From Aeromicrobium endophyticum (lineage in GTDB: Bacteria > Actinomycetota > Actinomycetes > Propionibacteriales > Nocardioidaceae): a stretch of 64,000 nt of DNA. Shown piece after piece: positions 8,411 to 17,489 of this stretch; the first letter of the stretch is position 1; every line of letters begins with the position of its first letter. Where the stretch lies: assembly GCF_003586285.1 (NCBI RefSeq), contig NZ_QUBR01000002.1:124001-188000 (forward strand), written 5' to 3'. The notes beneath the pieces are model-generated. The model did not search any database, was not told where the DNA came from, and saw only the letters and a list, made by a program, of their open reading frames with translations. The position numbers and the translations under genes were made by a program.

Positions 8411-9070
8411 GTGACCGAGAAGAAGCGACAGCTCCCCGTCTGGCAGGAGTCGATCCTTCTGGTCCTCACCGCCATGGTCATGGCGATCGTGGTGAAGACG
8501 TTCTTCCTGCAGGCGTTCTACATCCCGTCGGAGTCGATGGAGCCGACGATGCTGGTCGACGACAAGATCCTCGTCCAGAAGGTCTCGTACTGGGGCGGCG
8601 ACGTGAAGCGCGGCGACATCGTGGTGTTCGACGACCCGGGGGGATGGCTGCCGGCCGACGAGTCCAAGCACGCGGGCAACGTCGTGCAGGAGGCGCTCGA
8701 GAAGGTCGGGCTGTTCCCGACGGGCGGTCACCTCATCAAGCGCGTCATCGGCGTCGGCGGCGACACCGTGGTCTGCTGCACCGACGGCAAGCTGACGGTC
8801 AACGGCAAGGCTCTCGACGAGCCGTACCTGCTCGACGAGACGGCGACGAAGGACAACACCTTCGAGGTCAAGGTCCGCAAGGGCTACCTGTGGGTCATGG
8901 GCGACAACCGCGGCAACTCGTCCGACTCGCGCTTCCACCAGGCCGACCCCGGTGGTGGTCAGGTCTCCGAGAAGGCCGTGGTGGGCAAGGCGTGGGTGCG
9001 GGTCTGGCCGCTCGGCCGCGCCGGCTTCATCAAGAAGCCCTCGACGTTCGACGCCGTCAACGGCAAGTAG
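8411..9070 (+). CDS. lepB: signal peptidase I (second of a tandem pair)
   Basis: 219 residues, paralogue of the preceding gene with the same architecture: membrane helix (about 12-33), catalytic S42 (IPSESMEPTM), lysine K110 (GGHLIKRVIGVGGD), and VMGDNRGNSSDSR. Differences concentrate in the residue before the serine (E here, G in the first copy), the loop after DDPGGWL and the C-terminal third, which faces substrate; specialisation for different preproteins is possible. GTG start with its own TAGGCT box. rnhB follows 13 bases later, so this copy holds the canonical lepB-rnhB position. Confidence 0.96.
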   Translation: MTEKKRQLPVWQESILLVLTAMVMAIVVKTFFLQAFYIPSESMEPTMLVDDKILVQKVSYWGGDVKRGDIVVFDDPGGWLPADESKHAGNVVQEALEKVGLFPTGGHLIKRVIGVGGDTVVCCTDGKLTVNGKALDEPYLLDETATKDNTFEVKVRKGYLWVMGDNRGNSSDSRFHQADPGGGQVSEKAVVGKAWVRVWPLGRAGFIKKPSTFDAVNGK

Positions 9071-9083
9071 TGCGAGGCGCCAC

Positions 9084-9731
9084 ATGACCCGTCTGGCCAA
9101 GGGCTCGACGATCCGCCGCGACGCCGGCCTCTACGGCTACGAGCGCGCACTGGCCCGGCAGGGGCTGCATCCCGTCGCGGGCGTGGACGAGGCCGGGCGA
9201 GGCGCCTGCGCCGGTCCGCTGGTCGCGGCCGCCGTGGTGCTCGAGCGTCCGATCCCCGGGCTCGCCGACTCCAAGCTGCTCACCGAGAAGCGCCGCGAGG
9301 CGTGCTTCGACCTGATCATGCAGCGCGCGGCCGACGTCTCGGTCGTGATCGTCCCCGCCGCCGACTGCGACCGGCTCGGGCTGCACCAGGCCAACATCGC
9401 GGCCCTGCGGCGGGCGCTCTGGAAGCTGGAGATCCGTCCCGGCTACGTGCTGACCGACGGCTTCCCGGTCGACGGCCTGGGCGTCCCCGGGCTCGCGGTG
9501 TGGAAGGGCGACCGGGTCGCCGCGTCGATCGCGGCGGCCTCCGTCATCGCCAAGGTGACGCGCGACCGTCTGATGGTGCGCCTGCACGACGAGTTCCCGG
9601 CGTACGATTTCGCCACGCACAAGGGCTACAGCACGCCCGTCCACCAGGCGGCCCTGCGCGAGCACGGACCGTGCGACCAGCACCGCAAGACCTACGTGAA
9701 CGTCAAGGCAGCAATGGAAGGCACAGCATGA
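9084..9731 (+). CDS. rnhB: ribonuclease HII
   Basis: 215 residues. RNase HII cuts RNA in RNA-DNA hybrids and starts removal of single ribonucleotides from DNA. The catalytic carboxylates are visible: D35-E36 in GVDEAGRGACAGPL and D125 in VLTDGFPV, followed by the ASVIAKVTRDRLM block and the YDFATHKGYSTPVH substrate loop. ATG at 9084, 13 bases after lepB. Its stop overlaps the next start as ATGA (9728-9731), so the DUF2469 gene is translationally coupled. Confidence 0.96.
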   Translation: MTRLAKGSTIRRDAGLYGYERALARQGLHPVAGVDEAGRGACAGPLVAAAVVLERPIPGLADSKLLTEKRREACFDLIMQRAADVSVVIVPAADCDRLGLHQANIAALRRALWKLEIRPGYVLTDGFPVDGLGVPGLAVWKGDRVAASIAAASVIAKVTRDRLMVRLHDEFPAYDFATHKGYSTPVHQAALREHGPCDQHRKTYVNVKAAMEGTA

Positions 9732-10039
9732 GCTCGGAAGACCTGGAGCGCTACGAGTCGGAGATGGAGCTCGCGCTGTACCGCGAGTACCGCGACGTCG
9801 TGTCGATCTTCAAGTACGTCGTCGAGACCGACCGGCGGTTCTACCTGTGCAACGCCGTCGACGTGAAGGTCCGCTCCGAGACGGGCGACGCCTACTTCGA
9901 GGTGTCCATGAGCGATGCCTGGGTCTGGGACATCTACCGGCCGGCGCGCTTCGCCAAGAGCGTCAAGGTGCTGACGTTCAAGGACGTCAACGTCGAGGAG
10001 CTGCAGGACTCCGACTTCAAGGTGCCCTCGGGCGACTGA
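9728..10039 (+). CDS. DUF2469 family protein
   Basis: 103 residues, acidic at the N-terminus (MSSEDLERYESEMELALYRE), matching the actinobacteria-specific DUF2469 family found next to rnhB across the phylum. The middle holds the conserved FKYVVETDRRFYLCN and YFEVSMSDAWVWDIYRP segments. No membrane segment or catalytic motif is visible and the function is unknown. The four-base overlap with rnhB implies co-expression. Confidence 0.93.
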   Translation: MSSEDLERYESEMELALYREYRDVVSIFKYVVETDRRFYLCNAVDVKVRSETGDAYFEVSMSDAWVWDIYRPARFAKSVKVLTFKDVNVEELQDSDFKVPSGD

Positions 10040-10064
10040 GCGGCAGCACGAGAGGGGTGGTCCG

Positions 10065-10250
10065 ATGACCGTGGTCGTGGTCGGGCTGGGCATCGCCGCG
10101 GCGGCCCTCGTCGTGGGGCTGACCATGATCTGGCTGCTCGGCGCGACGTTGGGTCGTCGTGTCCGCGCCGGCCGCCTGTCCGGACGCTACACGTCGCGGC
10201 CGGGCAACTCGTCCGATCCCGGCTCGTCGTCGTCCGGGGGAGCGGTCTGA
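10065..10250 (+). CDS. small single-pass membrane protein, hypothetical
   Basis: 61 residues: a hydrophobic helix (residues 3-27, VVVVGLGIAAAALVVGLTMI), then a basic stretch (GRRVRAGRLSGR) and a Ser/Gly-rich tail. This predicts one membrane segment with a cytoplasmic basic tail. A possible ribosome site (gagaggggtgg) lies upstream. It sits between the DUF2469 gene and yraN. Not recognised; coding status rests on composition and placement. Confidence 0.6.
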   Translation: MTVVVVGLGIAAAALVVGLTMIWLLGATLGRRVRAGRLSGRYTSRPGNSSDPGSSSSGGAV

Positions 10251-10355
10251 CTCCTCGCCAGGCGTCTCTCCACAGGTGAGCATCAGCTCGCCGGTCGTCC
10301 ACAGGCGGATGGGCGGGTGCTGGTGGTGGGTCGGTGGCGACGTGACGCTGGAGGC

Positions 10356-10718
10356 ATGACCTACGAGCGAAGCAAGTCCGTCGGAGACTACGGCGAGCGG
10401 GTGGCTGCCGACCACCTCCGCAGCCTCGGCATGGTGGTCCTCGCGACCCAGTGGAGGTGCCGGTACGGCGAGATCGACATCGTCGCGCGTGACGGGTCGA
10501 CCCTGGTCATCTGCGAGGTGAAGACACGCACGTCCAGCCAGCACGGTGGCCCGTTCGAGGCCGTCACGGGCCAGAAGGCCGCGCGTCTTCGCAGGCTCGC
10601 GAGCCACTGGCTCGAGGTGCACGACGTCTCGCCGCCGAGCGTGCGCATCGACGTCGTCTCGGTCGTGGTGCCGCCGAAGGGCGGACCGGTCGTCGAGCGC
10701 ATCGCCGGGGTGGCGTGA
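10356..10718 (+). CDS. YraN family (UPF0102) endonuclease-like protein
   Basis: 120 residues. The restriction-endonuclease-like core is clear: GDYGERVAADHLRSLGM, then RYGEIDIVARDGSTLVICEVKTR with the D-(x)n-ExK pattern (GEIDIV...CEVK), and FEAVTGQKAARLRRLA. The function is unproven; the fold suggests a nucleic-acid role. ATG 10356 matches the family start (MTYERSKSVGDYGE); the frame extends upstream without a better start. It overlaps the comM-like gene by one base, and yraN-comM-dprA is a conserved order. Confidence 0.93.
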   Translation: MTYERSKSVGDYGERVAADHLRSLGMVVLATQWRCRYGEIDIVARDGSTLVICEVKTRTSSQHGGPFEAVTGQKAARLRRLASHWLEVHDVSPPSVRIDVVSVVVPPKGGPVVERIAGVA

Positions 10719-12298
10719 TGGCCGCCGCGACGCACTCGGTGGCCCTCGACGGGCTGTCGGGCCGGCCGATCGAGGTCGAGGTCGACATCGGCGGAGGCCT
10801 GCCCCAGACCGTGCTGGTCGGACTCGTCGACACCATGGTCAACGAGGCGCGCGACCGCTGTCGCTCGGCGGTCGCCAACTCCGGCACCACCTGGCCCGAT
10901 CAGCGCGTCACGATCAACCTGGCGCCGTCGACGCTCCCGAAGAGCGGCTCGCACTACGACCTGGCCATCGCGCTGGCGGTGTTCGCGGCGAAGTCGCTGA
11001 TCCCGGCCGAGAACCTGAAGGGTGCGGCCTTCCTGGGCGAGCTGGCGCTCGACGGCCGCCTGCGGGCCATCCGAGGCGTGCTGCCGGCCACGCTGGCCGC
11101 GGCCGAGGCGGGCTTCGACCGGGTGTTCGTCCCCGAGGTCAACGTGCCCGAGGCCGAGCTGGTCGACGGCGTCTCGGTGGTCGGGGTGCGGTCCCTGCGC
11201 CAGACGGTGGCGATCCTGACGGCGCAGGAAGAGCCGGACGACCCGCCGGTGCCACCCCTCGACGACACCCCCTCGATCTCGTGGACGTCGGGCGACCGCC
11301 TCGCGCACCTCGATCTCGCCGACATCTCCGGGCAGGAGGACTCCCGCATGGCACTGCTCGTCGCGGCCGCCGGCGGGCACCACGTCCTGATGACCGGGCC
11401 GCCGGGCATCGGCAAGACCATGCTGGCCCAGCGGCTGCCGGGCCTGCTGCCCGACCTGACCTACGAGCAGTCGCTGTCGGTCAGTGCCGTCCACTCCGTG
11501 GCCGGCGTGCTGCCGAGCGACTCGCCGCTCCTGGTCCGGCCACCGTTCCTCGACCCGCACCACACCGCCAGCGCGGTCTCGATCGTCGGCGGGGGCAGCA
11601 AGGTCATCCGGCCCGGGGCGCTCAGCCTGGCGCACCACGGGGTGCTGTTCCTCGACGAGGCACCGGAGTTCGCGTCCAACGTGCTCGAGGCGCTGCGGCA
11701 ACCGCTCGAGAGCGGGCACGTCGTGGTGTCCCGGGCGGCCATGACAGCGGCGTTTCCCGCCCGGTTCCAGCTGGTGCTCGCGGCGAACCCGTGCCCGTGC
11801 GGGCTCAGCTCGTCGGCGGCCGACCAGTGCCGCTGCACGCCCCTGATGCGCAGGCGGTACGCCGATCGGTTGTCCGGGCCGATCCGCGACCGCATCGACG
11901 TCCACCGGTCGCTGACGGCGATCTCGCGGCCCGAGCTCGTCGCGGGGCTGCACGGCGCGCGGTCGACGTCCGAGCTGGCCGAGCACGTCTCCCTCGCCCG
12001 AGAGCGCCAGCACCGGCGCCTCTCCGGCACCCCGTGGCGGCTCAACAGCGAGGTGCCGGGCGTCGAGCTGCGCAAGCACTGGCCCGTCCTGGACGAGGGG
12101 AGGGCCCTGGTCGACCACCAGCTGCGCTCCAACAAGCTCAACGCCCGCTCGGCCGACCGCATCCTGCGCCTGGCCTGGACCGTCGCCGACCTCACCGGCC
12201 ACGACGTCCCCGACGCGGACGACGTCGACGCCGCGCTCTCCCTGCGGCGTGGCACGGCGCTCGGCGGGGCCATGCGCGACCTGGTGCAGGCGTCGTGA
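10718..12298 (+). CDS. YifB/ComM-family Mg chelatase-like AAA+ ATPase
   Basis: 526 residues. An N-terminal Lon-protease-like/ChlI domain (1-175) is followed by an AAA+ core with Walker A GPPGIGKT (227-234), Walker B VLFLDEAPEF and the zinc-like loop NPCPCGLSSSAADQCRC, and a C-terminal Mg-chelatase domain with RSADRILRLAWTVADL. In naturally competent bacteria ComM is a hexameric helicase promoting branch migration; no competence machinery other than dprA is visible here. ATG 10718 overlaps the yraN stop by one base; a GTG at 10715 is also possible. Confidence 0.93.
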   Translation: MAAATHSVALDGLSGRPIEVEVDIGGGLPQTVLVGLVDTMVNEARDRCRSAVANSGTTWPDQRVTINLAPSTLPKSGSHYDLAIALAVFAAKSLIPAENLKGAAFLGELALDGRLRAIRGVLPATLAAAEAGFDRVFVPEVNVPEAELVDGVSVVGVRSLRQTVAILTAQEEPDDPPVPPLDDTPSISWTSGDRLAHLDLADISGQEDSRMALLVAAAGGHHVLMTGPPGIGKTMLAQRLPGLLPDLTYEQSLSVSAVHSVAGVLPSDSPLLVRPPFLDPHHTASAVSIVGGGSKVIRPGALSLAHHGVLFLDEAPEFASNVLEALRQPLESGHVVVSRAAMTAAFPARFQLVLAANPCPCGLSSSAADQCRCTPLMRRRYADRLSGPIRDRIDVHRSLTAISRPELVAGLHGARSTSELAEHVSLARERQHRRLSGTPWRLNSEVPGVELRKHWPVLDEGRALVDHQLRSNKLNARSADRILRLAWTVADLTGHDVPDADDVDAALSLRRGTALGGAMRDLVQAS

Positions 12299-13431
12299 GC
12301 CGGCGCGACCGGATGGCGCTGAGCCTGGTGGCCGAGCCCGGTGACCCGCGGCTGCCGGTACTGCTCGCCGCCCACGAGCCCGGTCGGGTCGTCGAGGCGA
12401 TCCGCGGCGGCGCACCCCTGCCCGACGTGCGGCTGCCCGATGCGTGGCGCGAACGCGGACACGACCTCGACCGGCTCGTGGCGGGCGCCACCGACCGTGC
12501 CGCGGCGGGCCGCCTGCGATGGATCTGCCCGGGCGACCGGGGCTGGCCCGCCCGGCTCGACGACCTCGACCACGTCGAGCCCCTCCACGGCACCAGCGGT
12601 GCGCCGCTCGGGCTGTGGGTGCGCGGGCCGGGCCAGCTGGCGCAGCTGGTCGAGCACTCGGTCGCCGTCGTGGGTGCCCGCGACTGCACGACGTACGGGG
12701 CCGAGTGCGCATCCGACCTCGGTGCCGACCTCACCGACGCCGGCTGGACGGTCGTGAGCGGCGCGGCGTACGGCATCGACGGGTGCGCGCACCGCGGGGC
12801 ACTGGCGATGGGACGGCCCACGGTCGCGGTGCTCGCGTGCGGGGCCGACGTCGACTACCCGCGGTCGCACTCGACCCTGCTCGACCGCATCGCCGAGGAG
12901 GGGCTGGTCGTCAGCGAGCAGGCGCCGGGCGAGGCGCCGCTCAAGAACCGGTTCTTGTCGCGCAACCGCATCATCGCCGCCCTCACGGTGGGCACCGTCG
13001 TGGTCGAGGCCGCCCTCCGCAGCGGCTCGCTCAACACCCTGCACTGGGCCGACCAGCTCGGTCGCGTGACGATGGCGCTGCCGGGGCCGGTCACGTCCAA
13101 GGCCTCGGGTGGTGCCCACGGCGCGGTGCGCGAGGGCAAGGCGGTGCTGGTCACGGATGCGTCCGACGTCGTCGAGGAGGTCGGCGGCCTGGGGGTGGGC
13201 GAGGTCGCAGGGCCGTCCGAGCAGACCGAGTTCGACCGTCTGCCCCCGGCGACGCGCGCCGCGCTCGACGGGCTCGACTGGCAGGTGCCGCGCACGCCCG
13301 ACGAGGTCGCGGCCGCCGTGAGGTCGACCGTGCGCGACGTGCGCAGGGCGCTGGCGGTCCTCGAACGGCACGACCTCGCGGCCCGGCAGGGGCCGGGGTG
13401 GGTGCTGGTGCGACGCGCCGACACGGGCTGA
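12295..13431 (+). CDS. dprA: DNA-processing protein DprA
   Basis: 378 residues. The Rossmann-like DprA core covers about 115-310 with VAVVGARDCTTYG, GWTVVSGAAYGIDGCAHRGAL, VLACGADVDYPRSHSTLL and LKNRFLSRNRIIAAL, the ssDNA- and RecA-loading surface known from competence systems. The N-terminal 110 residues are a SAM/HhH-like region and the C-terminal 60 a winged-helix-like domain (DEVAAAVRSTVRDVRRALAVL). GTG start overlapping the upstream stop (12295-12298). Its role in non-competent actinobacteria is not settled. Confidence 0.95.
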   Translation: MSRRDRMALSLVAEPGDPRLPVLLAAHEPGRVVEAIRGGAPLPDVRLPDAWRERGHDLDRLVAGATDRAAAGRLRWICPGDRGWPARLDDLDHVEPLHGTSGAPLGLWVRGPGQLAQLVEHSVAVVGARDCTTYGAECASDLGADLTDAGWTVVSGAAYGIDGCAHRGALAMGRPTVAVLACGADVDYPRSHSTLLDRIAEEGLVVSEQAPGEAPLKNRFLSRNRIIAALTVGTVVVEAALRSGSLNTLHWADQLGRVTMALPGPVTSKASGGAHGAVREGKAVLVTDASDVVEEVGGLGVGEVAGPSEQTEFDRLPPATRAALDGLDWQVPRTPDEVAAAVRSTVRDVRRALAVLERHDLAARQGPGWVLVRRADTG

Positions 13432-13477
13432 CGTCGGCGCCGCGGTCGCACGGCTCCGATGGGTCACACTGGCGTGG

Positions 13478-14413
13478 ATGACTTCCGAGACGCCGGACGA
13501 CCTGACCGAGGCCTGGTCTGCCGTGCTGGGCGCCTACGAGCACCACCTGACCGCCGAGCGGGATCTCTCGCAGCACTCCGTGCGCGCGTACCTGGCCGAC
13601 ATCGGGAGCCTCGGCTCGCACGCCGCCCGGGTCGGCGTGGCCGACCCGGCCGACCTGACGATCCGCGTGCTCCGCAGCTGGCTGGCCCACCTCAAGACGA
13701 TGGGCAAGGCGCGCACCACGCTGGCACGCCGGTCGACGTCGGCCCGGGTCTTCACGACGTGGCTGGCACGCACGGGCCGGGCGTCGACCGATGCCGGAGC
13801 GTTGCTGGTCAGCCCCAAGGCGCACCGCGAGCTGCCCGTCGCGCTGAGCCAGACCGAGGTGCGCGCCCTGATCGACGCCACCACCGAGACGCTGGTCGAC
13901 GACGGGGCGCGCGGCCTGCGCGACCTGGCCGTGCTCGAGCTGCTGTACGCGACGGGCATCCGCGTCGGCGAGCTCGTCGGCCTCGACGTCGACGACCTCG
14001 ACCGCGAGCGGCGGGTCGTCCGCGTGTTCGGCAAGGGTCGCAAGGAGCGCTCGGTGCCCTTCGGCCTGCCGGCGTCGGACGCTCTCGAGCTGTACCTGGC
14101 CTCGGGGCGGCCTCAGATGATGGTCGCGAGCAGCGGTGCCGCGGTGTTCCTCGGCGCGCGGGGCGGTCGCATCGACCAACGGGCCGTCCGGCGCATCGTG
14201 CACGAACGCCTCGCGGCCGTCGACGGTGCACCCGACCTCGGGCCGCACGGTCTTCGTCACACCGCGGCGACCCACCTGCTGGAAGGCGGGGCCGACCTGC
14301 GCAGCGTGCAGGAGATCTTGGGGCACGCCTCGCTGGGCACGACGCAGATCTACACGCACGTGAGCAACGAGCGTCTGCGCAAGGCCTTCACGCAGGCCCA
14401 CCCACGCGCCTGA
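13478..14413 (+). CDS. xerC: tyrosine recombinase XerC
   Basis: 311 residues. An N-terminal SAM-like DNA-binding domain (15-110) precedes a catalytic domain with the full tyrosine-recombinase set: R162 (ATGIRVGEL), H257-R260 (HGLRH), H283 (LGHASL) and the nucleophile Y292 (QIYTHV). Length and sequence fit the chromosome-dimer-resolution XerC acting with XerD at dif, not a phage integrase; position beside dprA and rpsB is conserved in actinobacteria. A CACACT box 7 bases before the ATG suggests a leaderless transcript. It converges on the M23 gene with 9 bases between. Confidence 0.94.
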   Translation: MTSETPDDLTEAWSAVLGAYEHHLTAERDLSQHSVRAYLADIGSLGSHAARVGVADPADLTIRVLRSWLAHLKTMGKARTTLARRSTSARVFTTWLARTGRASTDAGALLVSPKAHRELPVALSQTEVRALIDATTETLVDDGARGLRDLAVLELLYATGIRVGELVGLDVDDLDRERRVVRVFGKGRKERSVPFGLPASDALELYLASGRPQMMVASSGAAVFLGARGGRIDQRAVRRIVHERLAAVDGAPDLGPHGLRHTAATHLLEGGADLRSVQEILGHASLGTTQIYTHVSNERLRKAFTQAHPRA

Positions 14414-14422
14414 GGCCCGGCG

Positions 14423-15334
14423 TCACAGCAGCTGCATCGGGTCGACGAGACCTCCGTCTCGCCTGACCATCAGGTGCAGGTGGCATCCCGTCGAGAGCCC
14501 GGTCGAGCCCGAGCGGCCGACGACGTCGCCGGCCGCGACCGTGGTGCCGACGCCGGCCGCGGTCGACGACAGGTGCGCGTACGACGTCTCGAGCCCACCG
14601 GGGTGCCGCACCGTCACGCGGGTGCCGTAGGCCCCGGCGTCGCCGGCCTCGACGACGGTGCCGCCGGCGGCCGCGTGCACGGGCGTGCCGCACGGGACGC
14701 CGAAGTCGGTGCCGTCGTGCAGCTTGCGCACGCCGGTGACGGGATGCACGCGCAGTCCGAACGGGGAGGTGACGGGGCCGCCGACCGGACGCTGGAGCGA
14801 GCCGTCCCCACCGGCGCCTGCCGGCGGCGAGGGCGGAGCGCCGTCGGGACTGATGAGCCGGAACCTGCCTCCGCCGAGCAGCTCGAGGGGATCGAGGTAG
14901 TCGTCACCGACCCGTCGTCCGAGGTGGAGACACGCTCCTTCGCAGTGGCTGTGCTCGCCCCGCAGCGTACCGATGACCTGCCGCGCCTCGACCGCGTCGC
15001 CGACCTCGACGGAGGCTGCGACCGGCTGGTACGTCGACCGCTCGCGACCGTGGTCGATCGTCACGACCTGCACACCGCCCACCTGCCCGGCGAACGTCAC
15101 CCGGCCCGGGGCCACCGCGCGCACCGGGTCGCCGACGCTGCCGGCCAGGTCGACACCGCGGTGGCCCGCGCCGAAGCGGTCGGGCGGGGGAGTGAAGCGC
15201 TCGCCGACGGCGTGGCGGTCGAGGGGCCACGACCACGGATCGGAGGTAGCCGCCCCGACAGCGGCCTGCGGGGCGAGCAGGACGAAGATCGAGACGACGA
15301 CGGCGACGAGAGCACGGTGCATGCGCCCATGCAA
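14423..15334 (-). CDS. secreted M23 metallopeptidase with two tandem M23 domains
   Basis: 303 residues. The signal peptide (hydrophobic 8-24, cleavage near VGA-AT) predicts export. Domain 1 (about 35-153) has H58 and D62 (GHRGVDLAG) and ACLHLGRR ending at H137, the form typical of the actinobacterial M23 protein beside rpsB. A Pro/Gly linker (162-182) joins domain 2 (183-303), a canonical LytM type with H206/D210 (KLHDGTDFG) and H285/H287 (GCHLHLMV). These zinc peptidases cut peptidoglycan cross-links. Most relatives have only one domain. Divergent from rpsB; a second ATG at 15322 is an alternative start. Confidence 0.92.
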   Translation of the reverse strand: MHGRMHRALVAVVVSIFVLLAPQAAVGAATSDPWSWPLDRHAVGERFTPPPDRFGAGHRGVDLAGSVGDPVRAVAPGRVTFAGQVGGVQVVTIDHGRERSTYQPVAASVEVGDAVEARQVIGTLRGEHSHCEGACLHLGRRVGDDYLDPLELLGGGRFRLISPDGAPPSPPAGAGGDGSLQRPVGGPVTSPFGLRVHPVTGVRKLHDGTDFGVPCGTPVHAAAGGTVVEAGDAGAYGTRVTVRHPGGLETSYAHLSSTAAGVGTTVAAGDVVGRSGSTGLSTGCHLHLMVRRDGGLVDPMQLL

Positions 15335-15635
15335 CGCGTGCCGGCATGCTCACCGACAGGACCGGCGGACAGCCTGGGGACGACCGGTGCTCTCGGCGTT
15401 CGTTGTGGATTTCGTTCCGGACGTCCCCGTGCCCTAGACTGGCACCACTCACTTCCTCGGAGGTGAAATTCGCGCGCCTGTCCCCGTATGACGCGAAAGC
15501 CGAATGCGGAAGATGCCCTGGTCCGTCCAGTCCTGCTGGGCGGTTGGTCACGTCATGCGGCAGGCGCCAGGTCACCGTCAACCGGCGGTGAGTCAACCAG
15601 GAATCGGCACACGTGTGCCACAAGGAGATACGACC
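15335..15635 (+). promoter_or_regulatory. rpsB upstream region and leader
   Basis: 301 bases between the divergent M23 and rpsB genes. TAGACT at 15435-15440 is a good -10 box, giving a leader of about 190 bases before rpsB. A perfect 14-base palindrome GGCACACGTGTGCC (15606-15619) stands directly before the ribosome site (aaggag, 15622-15627). S2 autoregulation through an rpsB leader is known in other bacteria; here only position and structure point to it. I see no gene in the interval. Confidence 0.5.
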
Positions 15636-16589
15636 ATGGCCGTCGTCACCATGCGCCAGCTGCTCGAGAGCGGCGTCCACTTCGGGCACCAGACCCGTCG
15701 CTGGAACCCCAAGATGAAGCGATTCATCTTCACCGAGCGCAACGGCATCTACATCATCGACCTGCAGCAGTCGCTGGCCTACATCGACGCCGGGTACGAG
15801 TTCGTCAAGAACACCGTCGCCCGCGGCGGCACGATCCTGTTCGTCGGCACCAAGCGCCAGGCGCAGGAGCCGATCGAGGAGCAGGCCAAGCGCGTCGGCA
15901 TGCCCTACGTGAACCAGCGTTGGCTCGGCGGCATGCTCACCAACTTCCAGACGATGCACCAGCGGCTCCAGCGCATGAAGGAGCTCGAGGAGATCGACTT
16001 CGACGACGTCGCGGGCAGCAACCGCACGAAGAAGGAGCTCCTCGGCATGAGCCGCGAGTACGCGAAGCTCTCGCGCACCCTCGGCGGCATCCGCGACATG
16101 GGCCGCACGCCGTCGGCCGTGTGGATCGTCGACACCAAGAAGGAGCACCTCGCGGTCGACGAGGCCAAGAAGCTGAACATCCCGATCATCGCGATCCTCG
16201 ACACCAACTGCGACCCCGACGACGTCGACTTCCCGATCCCGGGCAACGACGACGCGATCCGTTCGGTCGGCCTGCTCACGCGGGTCATCGCCGACGCCGT
16301 CGCCGAGGGCCTGATCGCCCGCGGTGGCGCCAAGACGGGTGAAGAGCAGCCCGGTGCCGAGCTCGGCGCCGAGGAGCCCCTGGCCGACTGGGAGCGCGAG
16401 CTGCTCGAGAAGAAGGACGCCGAGAACGCTGCCGCCGCCACCACGGCCGACGCCGTCCCGGCCGCCGACGACGCCGCTGCCGCCCCCGCGGTGACCCAGG
16501 AGGCGCCCGCTGCGGCCGACGAGGCCAAGGCCGACGACACGAAGGCCGCTGAGCCGGAGACGGCTGCTGCCGCTCCCGCTGCCGAGTGA
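15636..16589 (+). CDS. rpsB: 30S ribosomal protein S2
   Basis: 317 residues. The first 250 are complete uS2: [30 protein letters not shown], then [14 protein letters not shown] and [26 protein letters not shown]. The last 65 or so residues are an Ala/Glu/Asp-rich low-complexity tail ([16 protein letters not shown]...), longer than in most bacteria. ATG 15636 lies 8 bases after aaggag. First gene of rpsB-tsf-pyrH-frr-cdsA. Confidence 0.97.
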   Translation: MAVVTMRQLLESGVHFGHQTRRWNPKMKRFIFTERNGIYIIDLQQSLAYIDAGYEFVKNTVARGGTILFVGTKRQAQEPIEEQAKRVGMPYVNQRWLGGMLTNFQTMHQRLQRMKELEEIDFDDVAGSNRTKKELLGMSREYAKLSRTLGGIRDMGRTPSAVWIVDTKKEHLAVDEAKKLNIPIIAILDTNCDPDDVDFPIPGNDDAIRSVGLLTRVIADAVAEGLIARGGAKTGEEQPGAELGAEEPLADWERELLEKKDAENAAAATTADAVPAADDAAAAPAVTQEAPAAADEAKADDTKAAEPETAAAAPAAE

Positions 16590-16625
16590 CCGCGGTCCAC
16601 GACTAACGAGAAGCGAGAACACCAC

Positions 16626-17444
16626 ATGGCTATCACCGCCGCAGAGGTCAAGAAGCTCCGCGACGCCACCGGCGCCGGCATGATGGACGCCAAGAAGGCT
16701 CTCACCGAGGCCGACGGCGACTTCGACAAGGCGATCGAGGTGCTCCGCATCTCGGGCGCCGCGAAGGCCGCCAAGCGTGGCGCCGAGCGCGAGGCCACCT
16801 CGGGCCTCGTCGCCAACTACGGCAGCGCGATCGTCGAGCTCAACTCCGAGACCGACTTCGTCGCCAAGAACGAGCAGTTCGTCACCCTGGCCGAGAAGCT
16901 GGCCGAGAAGGCCGACGAGACCCGTCCCGCCGACGCCGAGGCCTTCGCCTCGACGCCGTTCGAGAACGGCAAGACCGTCGGAGAGGCCGTCGCCGACATG
17001 GCGGTCCTGATCGGCGAGAAGATCGAGCTGGGGCGTGTCGCCAGCTTCGACGGCGAGGTCGCGACCTACATGCACCGTCGTGCCAGCGACCTGCCGCCGG
17101 CCGTCGGCGTGCTCGTCGAGTTCGAGGGCGACTCGGGTCACGACGTGGCCCGCAGCGTCGCGATGCAGATCGCGGCCATGCGTCCCCGGTACCTCACGCG
17201 CGAGGACGTCCCCGCCGACATCGTCGCCAAGGAGCGCGAGATCGCCGAGGCCACGTCGCGCGAGGAGGGCAAGCCCGAGCAGGCGATCGCCAAGATCACC
17301 GAGGGCCGTCTCAACGGCTTCTTCAAGGAGACCGTCCTGCTCGAGCAGCCGTCCGTGCAGGACAACAAGAAGACGGTCAAGGCACTGCTCGATGAGGCAG
17401 GCGTGACGCTCAAGCGCTTCGCCCACATCGAGATCGGCGCCTGA
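16626..17444 (+). CDS. tsf: translation elongation factor Ts
   Basis: 272 residues. EF-Ts is the GDP exchange factor for EF-Tu. The N-terminal UBA-like domain carries the signature [19 protein letters not shown]; the core has the [15 protein letters not shown] motif, where the TDFVA segment contacts EF-Tu. The C-terminus [18 protein letters not shown] matches the family end. ATG 16626 follows gagaagcgagaa. It lies 36 bases after rpsB in the usual rpsB-tsf pair. Confidence 0.97.
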   Translation: MAITAAEVKKLRDATGAGMMDAKKALTEADGDFDKAIEVLRISGAAKAAKRGAEREATSGLVANYGSAIVELNSETDFVAKNEQFVTLAEKLAEKADETRPADAEAFASTPFENGKTVGEAVADMAVLIGEKIELGRVASFDGEVATYMHRRASDLPPAVGVLVEFEGDSGHDVARSVAMQIAAMRPRYLTREDVPADIVAKEREIAEATSREEGKPEQAIAKITEGRLNGFFKETVLLEQPSVQDNKKTVKALLDEAGVTLKRFAHIEIGA

Positions 17445-17489
17445 CCAGCACCGACCGTACTACCCGCTGATCGACGAGAGGCCGGAACC

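Noticed and set aside
10718-13431. Natural competence locus (comM-like gene plus dprA)
   Set aside because: No comEA, comEC or pilus genes in the window; this pair is conserved in non-competent actinobacteria.
13478-14413. Integrase of a mobile element
   Set aside because: Length, motifs and the dprA-xerC-rpsB context identify chromosomal XerC; no attachment site or phage gene nearby.
14488-15334. Inactive first M23 domain because of C135 in place of His
   Set aside because: The C-L-H form seems typical for this actinobacterial subfamily, so it is not by itself evidence of decay; only the two-domain fusion is reported as unusual.
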